Shown piece after piece: positions 1 to 8,472 of a stretch of 64,000 nucleotides of DNA. Position 1 is the stretch's first letter. The number at the start of each line of letters is the position of its first letter. Source of the DNA: Roseateles hydrophilus (GTDB lineage Bacteria > Pseudomonadota > Gammaproteobacteria > Burkholderiales > Burkholderiaceae_C); the NCBI RefSeq assembly GCF_026712245.1, contig NZ_JAPPUY010000003.1, forward strand, positions 372,001 through 436,000, given 5' to 3'. The notes under the pieces were generated by a model. The model made no database searches and was not told the DNA's origin. It was given only the letters and a program-made list of their open reading frames with translations. Made by a program: the position numbers and the translations under genes.

Positions 1-78
1 CAGCGTGCGTAAAGGCTTGTAAGCAAAGTCAACACGAAGCTTGCCGGGCCGTTGAGCAGGCCAGACTGGAGACCTGCC

Positions 79-774
79 ATGCGCCTGCAATCACACCGCT
101 TCACCCGTTATGTGTTGACCCTGGGCCTGGCGGGCCTGCTGACCGCCTGCGGCGGCGGCGGTGGTGACCACCATGGCAGCGGCGGCGGCACGCCCTACCC
201 GCAGCCCAATCCCAACCCCAACCCGCCCACGCTGTCCTGCAGCGCGGCGGGCCTGGCCGCGTCGGCGTCGTCGGCGTGGCCCACGGTCTGCATGCTGACC
301 AGCAGCGGCGAGATGGTCGTCGAGCTGTACGACACCTACGCACCGCAGACGGTGGCCAACTTCTACAAGTACGTGGCCGCGGGCTTCTACACGAAGACGC
401 TGATCCACCGCGTCGACCGCGACTTCGTCGTCCAGGGCGGCGGCTACACGACCGGCATGGTGGCCAAGGCGCCGCTGTACGCGCCCATCAAGCTGGAGAG
501 CAACAACGGCCTGTCCAACCTGCGCGGCACGATCGCGATGGCGCGCCGCAGCGATGCCGACTCCGCCACCAGCCAGTTCTTCTTCAACGTGGTGGACAAC
601 ACCAGCCTCGACTACCAGAGCGCCGCCAACCCGGGCTACGCGGTGTTCGGCCGCATCATCTCGGGGCTCAATACGCTGGACGCCATCAACGTGGTGCCCA
701 CCTACACCTACAGCCCCAGCGACATCCAGCCGCGCACCGAGGTGCTGGTGTACTGGGTGCAGCGGCTGAAGTAG
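79..774 (+). CDS. Secreted lipoprotein peptidyl-prolyl cis-trans isomerase, cyclophilin type
   Basis: A 231-residue cyclophilin that should catalyse prolyl isomerisation in the periplasm. I start at the ATG at 79, not the upstream TTG at 52, because it gives a clean lipoprotein signal: hydrophobic stretch 11-22 and lipobox LTAC with Cys24. A low-complexity Gly/Pro/Asn linker follows (about 25-58), then the isomerase domain (about 75-228) with the family blocks GFYTKTLIHRV, VVQGGGY and GTIAMAR...SQFFFNV; the Arg of the HRV block matches the catalytic Arg of cyclophilins. PpiA/PpiB of enterics lack the lipid anchor and linker. It precedes an unrelated operon by 123 bp. Confidence 0.9.
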   Translation: MRLQSHRFTRYVLTLGLAGLLTACGGGGGDHHGSGGGTPYPQPNPNPNPPTLSCSAAGLAASASSAWPTVCMLTSSGEMVVELYDTYAPQTVANFYKYVAAGFYTKTLIHRVDRDFVVQGGGYTTGMVAKAPLYAPIKLESNNGLSNLRGTIAMARRSDADSATSQFFFNVVDNTSLDYQSAANPGYAVFGRIISGLNTLDAINVVPTYTYSPSDIQPRTEVLVYWVQRLK

Positions 775-897
775 CGGCGCCGCTGGCCCCGGGTTCTCGC
801 CATTCGTCAGCCCGGCTCGCCGTTCGTCATCGAACGCCCGGCGCGGGCCGGGGGCTGCGGCAACATGCCGGCCATCACAACACCTTCTGGAGTCGAG

Positions 898-1797
898 ATG
901 TCCCGCAGCAAGCGTTCCTGGGCCGGTCTGTTCGGTGCCGCCGTCGCCATCGCCACCGCACTGGCCGTCGGCAACAGCCAGGCCGCCGCGACCGAGTTCC
1001 GTGACCTCAAGGTCGAGGTGGTCGGCAATGGCCGCCCGGTCGTCATGATCCCCGGCCTGAACAGCGCCGCCAGCACCTGGACGGAGACCTGCGCCGCGCT
1101 GCAGCCCGGCGTGCAGTGCCACATCGTGCAGCTGCCCGGCTTCGCCGGCGCGCCTGCGGTGAAGACCGAGGCCTTCCTGGACGGCATGCGTGACCGCCTG
1201 CTGGCCTACGTGGACGACCGCCAGCTCGACAAGCCCGTCATCATGGGCCACAGCCTGGGCGGCGCGCTGGCGCTGAAGATGGCCGCCGAGAAGCCGGGCC
1301 GGCTGGACCGCCTGGTGATCGTGGACTCGCTGCCCTTCTTCGCCGGCCTGCGCGGCATGTCGCCCGAGGCTGCCAAGGGCGCAGCGGCGGCCATGCGCCA
1401 GCAGATGCTGAACTCGACGAAGGAGCAGTGGGAAGCCGGTGCGCGCCAGGGCGCCATGGGCATGAGCCGCAGCCCGGCCAACAACGAGCGCGTCATCGCC
1501 TGGAGCCTGGCCAGCGACCGGACCACGTCCGCACAGGCCATGTCCGAGCTGTGGGGCGAGGACCTGCGCCCGCTGCTGCCCAAGATCACCACGCCCACGC
1601 TGGTGCTGGGCGCCTGGGCGGCCTACGAGCCCATGGGCTCGACGATGGACAGCACCCGCAAGATCTTCGAGGGCCAGTACACCGGGCTGAACGGCGTCAA
1701 GGTGTCCATGAGCCCGCGCGGCTTCCATTTCCTGATGTGGGACGACCCGGAGTGGCTGGTGGGCGAGGTCAAGGGCTTCCTGGCCGCCGCTCGCTGA
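898..1797 (+). CDS. Exported alpha/beta hydrolase
   Basis: A 299-residue alpha/beta-hydrolase fold enzyme of unknown substrate. The ATG at 898 is preferred over one at 865 because it follows a GGAG ribosome site and begins a Sec signal peptide (Arg/Lys-rich start, hydrophobic 10-24, AxA-type cleavage near 31). The nucleophile elbow is GHSLGG with Ser119; the oxyanion block VVMIPGLNSA lies at about 48-57 and the catalytic His is probably His277 in GFHFLMW. The stop is only 3 bp before the histidine kinase gene, so it probably heads that operon. The fold also covers esterases, lipases and haloperoxidases; nothing here decides which. Confidence 0.88.
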   Translation: MSRSKRSWAGLFGAAVAIATALAVGNSQAAATEFRDLKVEVVGNGRPVVMIPGLNSAASTWTETCAALQPGVQCHIVQLPGFAGAPAVKTEAFLDGMRDRLLAYVDDRQLDKPVIMGHSLGGALALKMAAEKPGRLDRLVIVDSLPFFAGLRGMSPEAAKGAAAAMRQQMLNSTKEQWEAGARQGAMGMSRSPANNERVIAWSLASDRTTSAQAMSELWGEDLRPLLPKITTPTLVLGAWAAYEPMGSTMDSTRKIFEGQYTGLNGVKVSMSPRGFHFLMWDDPEWLVGEVKGFLAAAR

Positions 1798-1800
1798 TCC

Positions 1801-2847
1801 ATGACGAACACCCGACGCGCCGCGCTGCAGGCGCTGTTGTGGAGCGGGTACGTCGCAGTCTCGCTGGCCATGGTGGCCAGCGTCAGGCCGCTGACGGGCT
1901 CGCTCAGCTTCGTGATGGTCTGCCTGGGCGCGCTGCTCTGGGCGGCCAGTGAGGGCTTGCGCGGCCTGGCGCTGTGGCAGCGCTGGCTGGACCGCTCGCC
2001 GCGCTCGCTGCTGTTCTGCGTGATCTTCATGCCGCCCGTGTTCGCGGCGCTCGTGCAGCTCACGCTGCTGGTGATCAACAAGACCGGCCTCGCGCTGGGC
2101 TGGCTGAGCTTTCCCCCTGGCACGCCGCATGGCTGGGGGGTGCTGGCCGGCTACACCGCCAACACCAGCATCCTGCTGTGGCTGTGGCTGACGGCCTGGG
2201 TGGGCGCGCAGCTGCTGACGCGCTGGCGCCAGGGCGAGATCGCCAAGTGGCAGGCCGAGGCCGCCGCCCGTGCGCTGGAGTTGCAGGTGCTGCGCGCGCA
2301 GATCAACCCGCACTTCCTGTTCAACGCGCTGAACAACCTGCGCGCGCTGATCAACGAAGACCCGGCTCGCGCCCGCGACATGGTGAGCCGCCTGTCCAAC
2401 ACGCTGCGCCACACGCTCACGCACAGCGCCCGGGAGCGCGTGCCGCTGGCCGACGAGCTGGCCGTGGTGCGCGACTACGTGGCGCTGGAGCAGCTGCATC
2501 ACGAGGAGCGGCTGCAGGTTCAGTGGCAGATCGACCCCGCGGCGGCTGACGCCCAGGTACCGCCCATGCTGCTGCAGTTGCTGGTGGAGAACGCCATCAA
2601 GCACGGCATTGCCCGCACGCCTGGCGGCGGCGTGGTGGACATCGCCATCACCCGCCACGGCGCGACGCTGAGCATCGCCGTCAGCAACCCCGGCCAGTGG
2701 AAGCCCGTGCCGGACGCGCCCACCAGCACCGGCCTGGGCCTGGTGCACCTGCGCGAGCGGCTGGCGCGCGCGGGCGGCGACGGCGCGGGCTGCCGCATCG
2801 ACGCGGCCGACGGGCGCGTGCGCGTCTGCGTGACACTGGCGGCATGA
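1801..2847 (+). CDS. Sensor histidine kinase, LytS/YehU (AlgZ-like) family
   Basis: A 348-residue membrane kinase. The N-terminal half has several hydrophobic segments (about 10-30, 38-58, 65-90, 115-140). The C-terminal half is the His_kinase family core: phospho-acceptor His171 in INPHFLFNALNNL, N box LLVENAIKHG, and G box TGLGLVHLRERL. Kinases of this type pair with LytTR regulators, and one follows with a 4-bp ATGA overlap (2844-2847), so the two are translationally coupled and almost certainly a cognate pair. The sensed signal is not evident; there is no large extracytoplasmic domain. Confidence 0.93.
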   Translation: MTNTRRAALQALLWSGYVAVSLAMVASVRPLTGSLSFVMVCLGALLWAASEGLRGLALWQRWLDRSPRSLLFCVIFMPPVFAALVQLTLLVINKTGLALGWLSFPPGTPHGWGVLAGYTANTSILLWLWLTAWVGAQLLTRWRQGEIAKWQAEAAARALELQVLRAQINPHFLFNALNNLRALINEDPARARDMVSRLSNTLRHTLTHSARERVPLADELAVVRDYVALEQLHHEERLQVQWQIDPAAADAQVPPMLLQLLVENAIKHGIARTPGGGVVDIAITRHGATLSIAVSNPGQWKPVPDAPTSTGLGLVHLRERLARAGGDGAGCRIDAADGRVRVCVTLAA

Positions 2848-3587
2848 GGATATTCATCGTCGAAGACTCGCGCCTGGCCCGCCAGGAACTGCGCACGCTG
2901 CTGGCCGCCATCCCCGATGCCGACATCGTCGGCGAGGCCGCCGAACTGCTGCCCGCGCGCGAGGCCATCGAACAGCTGCGACCCGACCTGCTGCTGCTGG
3001 ACGTGGAGCTGCCTGGCGCCACGGGCTTTGACCTGCTGGACCAGCTGGAACACCTGCCGCTGGTGGTGTTCACCACCGCCTATGACCAGCACGCGCTGGC
3101 CGCCTTCGAGCGCAATGCGCTGGACTACCTGCTCAAGCCCATCGCGCCGGACCGGCTCGACGCCGCGCTCGCCAAGGCCCGCGAGCGCCTGCGCGCGGCG
3201 GCCGCTGCGCCCGCCGCGGCCCCCACGGGCAGTGCGGGCAGCGCGGGCAGCAAGGGTGCCGACGACATGGTCTTTCTGCGCGACGGCGAGCGCTGCTGGT
3301 TCGTGCGGCTGGGCGACATCACCGGCTTCGAGGCCTGCGGCAACTACGCCCAGGCCTGGTTCGATGGCCAGCGCCCGCTGATCAGCCGCACGCTCACCAG
3401 CCTGGAGGAGAAGCTGGACCCGCAGCTGTTCTTCCGCGCCAGCCGCAGCCACCTCATCAACCTGCGCTGCATCCAGGCCGTGGCGCCGTCCAGCAGCGAG
3501 GGCTACCGCGTCACGCTGCGCGACGGCCACCAGGTGGAGGTGTCGCGCCGCCAGGCCAAGCTGCTGCGTGAGATGCTTGAGCTATGA
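2844..3587 (+). CDS. LytTR-family response regulator
   Basis: A 247-residue regulator with a receiver domain (1-115) followed by an Ala/Gly-rich linker (about 120-143) and a LytTR DNA-binding domain (about 150-245). The acidic pair is near Glu7/Asp8 and the phospho-acceptor is Asp53 in LLLLDVELPG. The start ATG overlaps the kinase stop, and its own stop (3585-3587) overlaps the start of the phosphofructokinase gene in the same ATGA manner. The LytTR part has the usual RSHLINL block. Similar in layout to AlgR, but identity with AlgR cannot be claimed from sequence alone. Confidence 0.93.
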   Translation: MRIFIVEDSRLARQELRTLLAAIPDADIVGEAAELLPAREAIEQLRPDLLLLDVELPGATGFDLLDQLEHLPLVVFTTAYDQHALAAFERNALDYLLKPIAPDRLDAALAKARERLRAAAAAPAAAPTGSAGSAGSKGADDMVFLRDGERCWFVRLGDITGFEACGNYAQAWFDGQRPLISRTLTSLEEKLDPQLFFRASRSHLINLRCIQAVAPSSSEGYRVTLRDGHQVEVSRRQAKLLREMLEL

Positions 3588-4705
3588 GTGCGCCGATTGC
3601 CACCATCCGCCGCATCGCCATCACCACCGGCGGCGGCGACGCCCCCGGGCTGAACGCCGTCATCCAGGCCGTCACGCGGGCGGCCCTGCAGCGCGGTTGG
3701 GCCTGCCTGGGCATCCGCGACGGCTACGACGGCCTGCTGCGCCCCGAGCGCTACCGGCCGGGTGACGGCTGCATCGCGCTGACGCCCGAGCGCGTCGAGG
3801 GCATCGCGGCGCTGGGCGGCACGTTGCTGGGATCCACCAATCAGGGCAACCCCTTCGCCTACCCGGTGCGCCAGGCCGACGGCAGCACCGCGCTGGCCGA
3901 CCGCTCGCAGGACCTGCTGGACGCGCTGGCGCGCGAGCAGATCGACGCGCTGGTGGCCGTGGGCGGCGACGGCTCGCTGGCGATCGCGCATCAGCTGGCC
4001 CAGCGCGGCTTGCGCGTGGTGGGCGTGCCCAAGACCATCGACAACGATCTCGACGGCACCGTCACCACCTTCGGCTTCGACACTGCCGTGGCCTTTGCCA
4101 GCGAGTGCATCGACCGCCTGCACACCACGGCGGCCAGCCATCACCGCATCATCGCGGTGGAGGTGATGGGGCGCTACGCCGGCTGGATCGCGCTGCATGC
4201 CGGGCTGGCGGGCGGGGCGCACGCCATCCTGCTGCCCGAGCTGCCCTTCGACCTTGCCGCCGTGGCCGCGCTGATTGCGCGGCGCGAGGCGCAGGGCCAG
4301 TCGTATTCCATCGTCGTCGTGGCCGAAGGCGCTCGCCCGCATGACGGGGCGCACGCGACGCTCGCGCCTGCCGAGGCCGGCCACGCCGAGCGCCTGGGTG
4401 GCATGGGCGAGCAGGTCAGCCAGGCACTGGCCCGTTTGACGGGCAAGGACGCACGCTGCGTCGTGCTGGGCCATCTGCTGCGCGGCGGCAGCCCGACGGC
4501 GTACGACCGCGTGGCGGCGCTGCGCTTCGGTGCGGCCGCGGTGCGCGCGCTGGCGGCGGGGCAGCAGGACGTCATGGTGGCGCTGCAGGGCGGAGACGTG
4601 CGCCCCGTGCCGCTGGCCGACGTGGCGGGCCGCATGAAGGCCGTGCCGCTGGACGGCGACACGCTGGCCACTGCGCGTGACCTGGGCGTCTGCCTCGGCG
4701 CTTGA
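3584..4705 (+). CDS. 6-phosphofructokinase, PfkA superfamily with mixed phosphodonor residues
   Basis: A 373-residue phosphofructokinase converting fructose 6-phosphate to the 1,6-bisphosphate. Visible blocks: GGGDAPGLN (16-24), GGDGS (127-131), PKTIDND (149-155, with the catalytic Asp153), EVMGRYAG and LGHLLRGG. The donor-site residues are mixed: Gly130 is typical of ATP enzymes, while Lys150 is typical of pyrophosphate enzymes, a combination also known in ATP-using trypanosomatid enzymes. The usual Arg after the GGT block is replaced (GSTNQGNPF, 83-91). It overlaps the LytTR regulator by 4 bp. Whether ATP or pyrophosphate is used cannot be settled here. Confidence 0.92.
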   Translation: MSAPIATIRRIAITTGGGDAPGLNAVIQAVTRAALQRGWACLGIRDGYDGLLRPERYRPGDGCIALTPERVEGIAALGGTLLGSTNQGNPFAYPVRQADGSTALADRSQDLLDALAREQIDALVAVGGDGSLAIAHQLAQRGLRVVGVPKTIDNDLDGTVTTFGFDTAVAFASECIDRLHTTAASHHRIIAVEVMGRYAGWIALHAGLAGGAHAILLPELPFDLAAVAALIARREAQGQSYSIVVVAEGARPHDGAHATLAPAEAGHAERLGGMGEQVSQALARLTGKDARCVVLGHLLRGGSPTAYDRVAALRFGAAAVRALAAGQQDVMVALQGGDVRPVPLADVAGRMKAVPLDGDTLATARDLGVCLGA

Positions 4706-4820
4706 GCCTCGCGTGGCTGCAGTCTGGCACCGCGCTCGTGCAGCCCGTCGCACGCCGGGCGACAGCGCCGGGCGGCGCGCCTACGCTGCGGGCTTCATTC
4801 ATTCCAACGAGGGAAGCCCC

Positions 4821-5015
4821 ATGAACCGCATCGCCACCATCCTCACCGCTGTGACCGCCGCCGCCCTGCTGAGCGCCTGCGTGTTCGCGCCGCCGTCCGG
4901 CTCGTCCCACGCGTACGACGCCGAGGCGCTGGCCAAGAACAGCGACCGTGCGATCGCCGCCTGCGGCGCCGGCAACGTCAAGGAAGTCAGCGCCAAGAGC
5001 TACAGCTGCAAGTGA
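4821..5015 (+). CDS. Small putative lipoprotein
   Basis: A 64-residue protein with a lipoprotein signal: MNRIATILTAVTAAALLSAC, lipobox LSAC with Cys20. The mature part is about 44 residues with two further Cys (in IAACGAG and SYSCK), which could form a disulfide. The ATG at 4821 follows a GAGGGA ribosome site; an upstream in-frame start at 4677 would overlap the pfk gene and has no signal sequence. No family recognised. It is followed by a strong hairpin shared with convergent recG. Confidence 0.7.
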   Translation: MNRIATILTAVTAAALLSACVFAPPSGSSHAYDAEALAKNSDRAIAACGAGNVKEVSAKSYSCK

Positions 5016-5051
5016 GGCGCTGTGCTGGCGATGAGAGGCATCGCCAGCGCC
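5016..5051. terminator. Long hairpin between convergent genes
   Basis: An inverted repeat fills the 37 bp between the small lipoprotein gene and recG: TGGCGATG (5026-5033) pairs with 5039-5046 around a 5-base loop, and GGCGC (5016-5020) pairs with 5047-5051 after a 5-base bulge. There is no clear T run, but its position between two convergent stops fits a bidirectional terminator. Confidence 0.55.
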
Positions 5052-5052
5052 C

Positions 5053-7188
5053 TCAAGCTTTCAGGAACTCGGCCTTCGTGCCCAGCCAGCGCGCCACCTG
5101 GCGGCGCGCGGCGTCGGGGTGCTCGTCCAGCAGCCACGGCGCCAGCTCGCGGGCGGCCACCAGCAGCGGCGCGTCCTCCTGCAGGTCGGCAAAGCGCAGC
5201 AGCTCGGCGCCGCTCTGGCGCGCTCCCATGAACTCGCCCGGGCCGCGGATGTCCAGGTCGCGCCGCGCGATCTCGAAGCCGTCGGTCGTCTCGGCCATGG
5301 CCTTGAGGCGGGACTTGCCGGTCTCGGACAGCGGCGGCGTGTAGATCAGCACGCAGACGCTGGCCTTGCTGCCACGCCCCACGCGGCCGCGCAGCTGGTG
5401 CAGCTGCGCCAGGCCAAAGCGCTCGGCATGCTCGATGACCATCAGGCTGGCGTTGGGCACGTCCACGCCCACCTCGATGACGGTCGTCGCCACCAGCACG
5501 CTCATCGCGCCGCTGGAGAACTGCGCCATCACGGCCGCCTTGTCGGCCGGTGCCATGCGGCCGTGCAGCAGGCCCACGGCCGTGCCGGCCAGCGTGGCGC
5601 TCAGCTCCTCGTGCGTTTCGGTGGCGTTGCGCAGGTCGATGGCCTCGCTCTCCTCCACCAGCGGGCAGACCCAGTAGACCTGCGCGCCGTCGGCCACCGC
5701 GAGGCGGATCTTGTCGATGACGTCGTCGCGCTTGGCCGAGGTGAACACCTTGGTGACGATGGGGCTGCGCCCGGGCGGCAGCTCGTCGATGGTGGAGACG
5801 TCCAGGTCGGCGAAGTAGGTCATCGCCAGCGTTCTTGGAATCGGTGTCGCACTCATCATCAGCATGTGCGGCTCCAGAGGGACTGTTGGCCCCCACGTCG
5901 CCTGCGGCTCCTGCCCCCCGAGGGGGCGCACGCCGCCTTGGGGCGGCCCGGCGGCGGCGTCTGCCTTGAGCTTGCCGCGCAGCGCCAGCCGCTGTGCCAC
6001 GCCGAAGCGGTGCTGCTCGTCGATGATGGCCAGGCCCAGCTTTGCGAAGCGCACCTTGTCCTCGATGACGGCATGCGTGCCGACGATGAGCTGGGCCTCG
6101 CCCGACGCGGCGGCGTCCAGCATCTTCTGGCGCGCCTTGCCCTTCACGCTGCCGGTGATCCAGGCCACCTTCAGCCCCAGCGGCTCCAGCCAGGCGATGA
6201 GCTTGCGGAAGTGCTGCTCGGCCAGGATCTCGGTGGGCGCCATCAGCGCGCACTGCCAGCCGGCGTCGATGGCCACGGCCGCGGCCAGCGCGGCGACGAC
6301 CGTCTTGCCCGAGCCCACGTCGCCCTGCAGCAGCCGGTGCATGGGCTGGGGGCGGGCCAGGTCTTGCGCCACTTCCTCGCACACGCGCTGCTGCGCGCCG
6401 GTCAGCTGGAAGGGCAGCACGGCCAGCAGCTGCTCGTGCAGGCCGCCAGGCCGGGCACGCAGCGCGGGCGCCACCAGCAGCGCACGCTCGCGCTGGGCGC
6501 GCAGCTGCGACAGCTGCTGCGCCAGCAGCTCCTCGAACTTGAGCCGGTGCCAGGCCGGGTGGTGGTGTTCGTGCAGCGCTTCCTGCGACGCGCTGGGCGG
6601 CGGGTGGTGCAGGTAGGTCAGGGCCTCCTTCAGCGTGGGCAGGCCGGCCGGCACGCAGCCGGGCGGCAGGATCTCGCGCAGATCGGCCCGCGCCAGGCCG
6701 GCGCCCACCGCCTTGCGCAGATAGGCTTGGGGCAGCTGGGCCGAGGTGGGGTAGACCGGCGTCAGCGATTGCGCCAGCGGCGTGTCGTCGGCCACCACCT
6801 TGACGACCGGGTGCACCATCTCGCGGCCGAAGAAGCCGATGCGCGCCTCGCCGCGCACGCGCAGCCGCGCGCCCACGGCCATCTGCTTCTGCTGCGAGGG
6901 GTAGAAGTGCAGGAAGCGCAGCAGCAGGCCGCCGCCGCTGCCGTCCTTGAGTTTCACCAGCAGCTGGCGGCGCGAGCGCAGCTCGATCTGGCAGTCCACG
7001 ACGACGCCTTCCACCTGCGCCGGCTCGTTGTCCTGCAGCGCGGCGATGGGCGTGAGGCGGGTCTCGTCCTCGTAGCGCAGCGGCAGGTGCAGGGCGAGGT
7101 CGATGTCACGCACCAGGCCGAGCTTCTCCATCGCCTTCTGGGGCGCAGACTTGGGCTTGTCGGGGGGCGGTGACGGCGGCGCGGTCAT
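5053..7188 (-). CDS. recG: ATP-dependent DNA helicase RecG
   Basis: A 711-residue RecG, which remodels stalled forks and Holliday junctions. It shows the OB-fold wedge region (about 50-200), Walker A GDVGSGKT, the DEQH box in IIDEQHRFGV, LMMSATPIPRT, and the C-terminal QLHQLRGRVGRG block. The ATG at 7188 is chosen; longer forms would run into the divergent reading of the neighbouring gene. Oddity: about 30 extra residues rich in Gly/Pro (about 407-438) sit between the DEQH block and the SATP motif, and they are encoded by a GC-rich interspersed repeat (5889-5960). The frame stays open, so the gene is probably still functional. Confidence 0.95.
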   Translation of the reverse strand: MTAPPSPPPDKPKSAPQKAMEKLGLVRDIDLALHLPLRYEDETRLTPIAALQDNEPAQVEGVVVDCQIELRSRRQLLVKLKDGSGGGLLLRFLHFYPSQQKQMAVGARLRVRGEARIGFFGREMVHPVVKVVADDTPLAQSLTPVYPTSAQLPQAYLRKAVGAGLARADLREILPPGCVPAGLPTLKEALTYLHHPPPSASQEALHEHHHPAWHRLKFEELLAQQLSQLRAQRERALLVAPALRARPGGLHEQLLAVLPFQLTGAQQRVCEEVAQDLARPQPMHRLLQGDVGSGKTVVAALAAAVAIDAGWQCALMAPTEILAEQHFRKLIAWLEPLGLKVAWITGSVKGKARQKMLDAAASGEAQLIVGTHAVIEDKVRFAKLGLAIIDEQHRFGVAQRLALRGKLKADAAAGPPQGGVRPLGGQEPQATWGPTVPLEPHMLMMSATPIPRTLAMTYFADLDVSTIDELPPGRSPIVTKVFTSAKRDDVIDKIRLAVADGAQVYWVCPLVEESEAIDLRNATETHEELSATLAGTAVGLLHGRMAPADKAAVMAQFSSGAMSVLVATTVIEVGVDVPNASLMVIEHAERFGLAQLHQLRGRVGRGSKASVCVLIYTPPLSETGKSRLKAMAETTDGFEIARRDLDIRGPGEFMGARQSGAELLRFADLQEDAPLLVAARELAPWLLDEHPDAARRQVARWLGTKAEFLKA
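5889..5960. repeat. REP-like interspersed repeat inside recG
   Basis: A short GC-rich palindromic unit (core CCCCCCGAGGGGGCGC followed by CTTGGGGCGGCCCGGC) that resembles the intergenic copy at 31296-31372 and, in inverse orientation, the one near 54330-54380. Here it lies inside recG and is translated as a Gly/Pro-rich insert. Confidence 0.6.
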
Positions 7189-7228
7189 GGCCGGCATTCT
7201 GGCCGCTGGCCAGGGCGCCGCCGGGCGT

Positions 7229-7978
7229 TCAGCGGAAGTAGCGCTGGCGCAGCCGCTCGTAGCGACCGTCGCGCCGCAGCGTGTCGAGTGCGGCCTGCAG
7301 CCGGCGCACGAGCGCGGGGTCGGCATCCAGGCGCAGGCCGTAAAAGTAGCTGTGCGTGGCGTCCTGTTCCATGGCGGGCTGCAGCGTGGTGAGCGGCAGC
7401 TGCAGCTGGCGCAGGTTCCAGGCGGCCGCCCAGTCCAGCAGCGCGATGTAGTCCATGCGGCCGGCCAGCAGCTTGCGCAGGTTGGCGGCGTCGTCCAGGC
7501 CTTGTTCGAGCTGCAGGCCCGGCCGCAGCCCGGCGGCCTGCAGCTGGCGGTCGGCGGCGGAGTCGCGCACGACGCCGATGCGCGCCGTGCCCAGCTCGCT
7601 CAGCTGCGTCAGCGTCAGGTCGGTGCGGCTGGCCAGCCTGTACAGCAGCACGCGCCGCTGCGCGATCGGCCCCACCCACTGGAACTTGCCCTCGCGCTCG
7701 GGCGTGCGCGTCAGCGAAAACAACACGCTGTGGGCGCTGCCCTCGGCGGCCTGCATGGCGCGCTGCCAGGGCATGACTTGCACGGTCAGCTTCAGCCCGG
7801 CCTGCGTGGCCATCAGCCGCAGCAGCTCCACGCTGAAGCCCTGGGCGCCCGTGTCGTCGCTGTAGTTCAGCGGCGGCAGGTTCTCGGTGATGCCCAGCAA
7901 CTCGATATCGCCGCCCGAAGCGACGGCGGGTCGCGCAACGAGCAGGGCGGGCAGGGCGAGGCAGGAACGGCGTTTCAC
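7229..7978 (-). CDS. Periplasmic amino-acid-type solute-binding protein (SBP family 3)
   Basis: A 249-residue exported protein starting at GTG (7978) with a short signal peptide (MKRRSCLALPALLVARPAVA). The rest matches the type 3 periplasmic binding fold: LLGITENLPPLNY near the mature start, a middle LLYRLASRTDLTLTQLSEL block and IGVVRDSAADRQL. No ABC permease or ATPase is adjacent, which is common for Burkholderiales orphans that may feed a distant transporter or a sensor. Ligand unknown. It lies 40 bp downstream of where recG transcription starts, on the same strand. Confidence 0.85.
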   Translation of the reverse strand: MKRRSCLALPALLVARPAVASGGDIELLGITENLPPLNYSDDTGAQGFSVELLRLMATQAGLKLTVQVMPWQRAMQAAEGSAHSVLFSLTRTPEREGKFQWVGPIAQRRVLLYRLASRTDLTLTQLSELGTARIGVVRDSAADRQLQAAGLRPGLQLEQGLDDAANLRKLLAGRMDYIALLDWAAAWNLRQLQLPLTTLQPAMEQDATHSYFYGLRLDADPALVRRLQAALDTLRRDGRYERLRQRYFR

Positions 7979-8083
7979 GGCAGCGGTCGGGCGGGCGGCG
8001 CGAGTCTAGGGCGCCCACATGACAAACCTTTGCAGCCGTGAACGGCCGGCGTGCGATTTCGCGCGGCCGGCCGGCTTGCGTGC

Positions 8084-8452
8084 TCAGGTCGGCGTCGGGA
8101 TGCCGGCCATGCGGTCGTGGCTGACGAAGAACTGGCGAGCCATCGCCAGCATCTGGCCCTGGCTCAGCGGCGCGGCGGGCCGGTAGTCGGCGATGCGCGG
8201 GGCCAGCTTGGGGCGGTGCGCCTCGATGTAGTGGCGGAACTGGTTGATCACGACATGGGCGCCGGTCACCAGCACCTCGGGCGTGTCCTGCACGGCCTGG
8301 CAGATGGCCTCGAACAGCGCGTGCTCGCTGCGCTCGTCGTGCCCGTGGGCGCGGCGGTGGTGCGCCTCGATGTTGGCGGCGTGGACCTGGTGATCATCGA
8401 AATGCAGCACCTGGGCGTGTTGGTGGTCGAGGTGAACGATGGCGTGGAACAT
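8084..8452 (-). CDS. Conserved small protein, translational-machinery-like family (uncertain)
   Basis: A 122-residue His-rich protein (VHLDHQHAQVLHFDDHQ at 7-23) that I associate from memory with a small betaproteobacterial family often labelled translational machinery protein; the resemblance is to the eRF1/Pelota-type ribosome-binding fold in later blocks such as EVLVTGAHVVINQF. No catalytic residues can be assigned. It follows the DksA/TraR-type gene by 20 bp on the same strand, behind a GGAG ribosome site, so the two are probably co-transcribed and may belong to the same stress or low-oxygen response. Confidence 0.7.
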   Translation of the reverse strand: MFHAIVHLDHQHAQVLHFDDHQVHAANIEAHHRRAHGHDERSEHALFEAICQAVQDTPEVLVTGAHVVINQFRHYIEAHRPKLAPRIADYRPAAPLSQGQMLAMARQFFVSHDRMAGIPTPT

Positions 8453-8472
8453 GTCGGGTCTCCGGTGAAAAG

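Noticed and set aside
91-2748. An 885-codon minus-strand frame at the window start
   Set aside because: Antisense to the cyclophilin, hydrolase and kinase genes, all with recognisable motifs.
8044-8074. CGGCCGGC...GCCGGCCG hairpin downstream of the gene ending at 8084
   Set aside because: The stem is built from a GC-only repetitive run common by chance at this base composition, and there is no T run.
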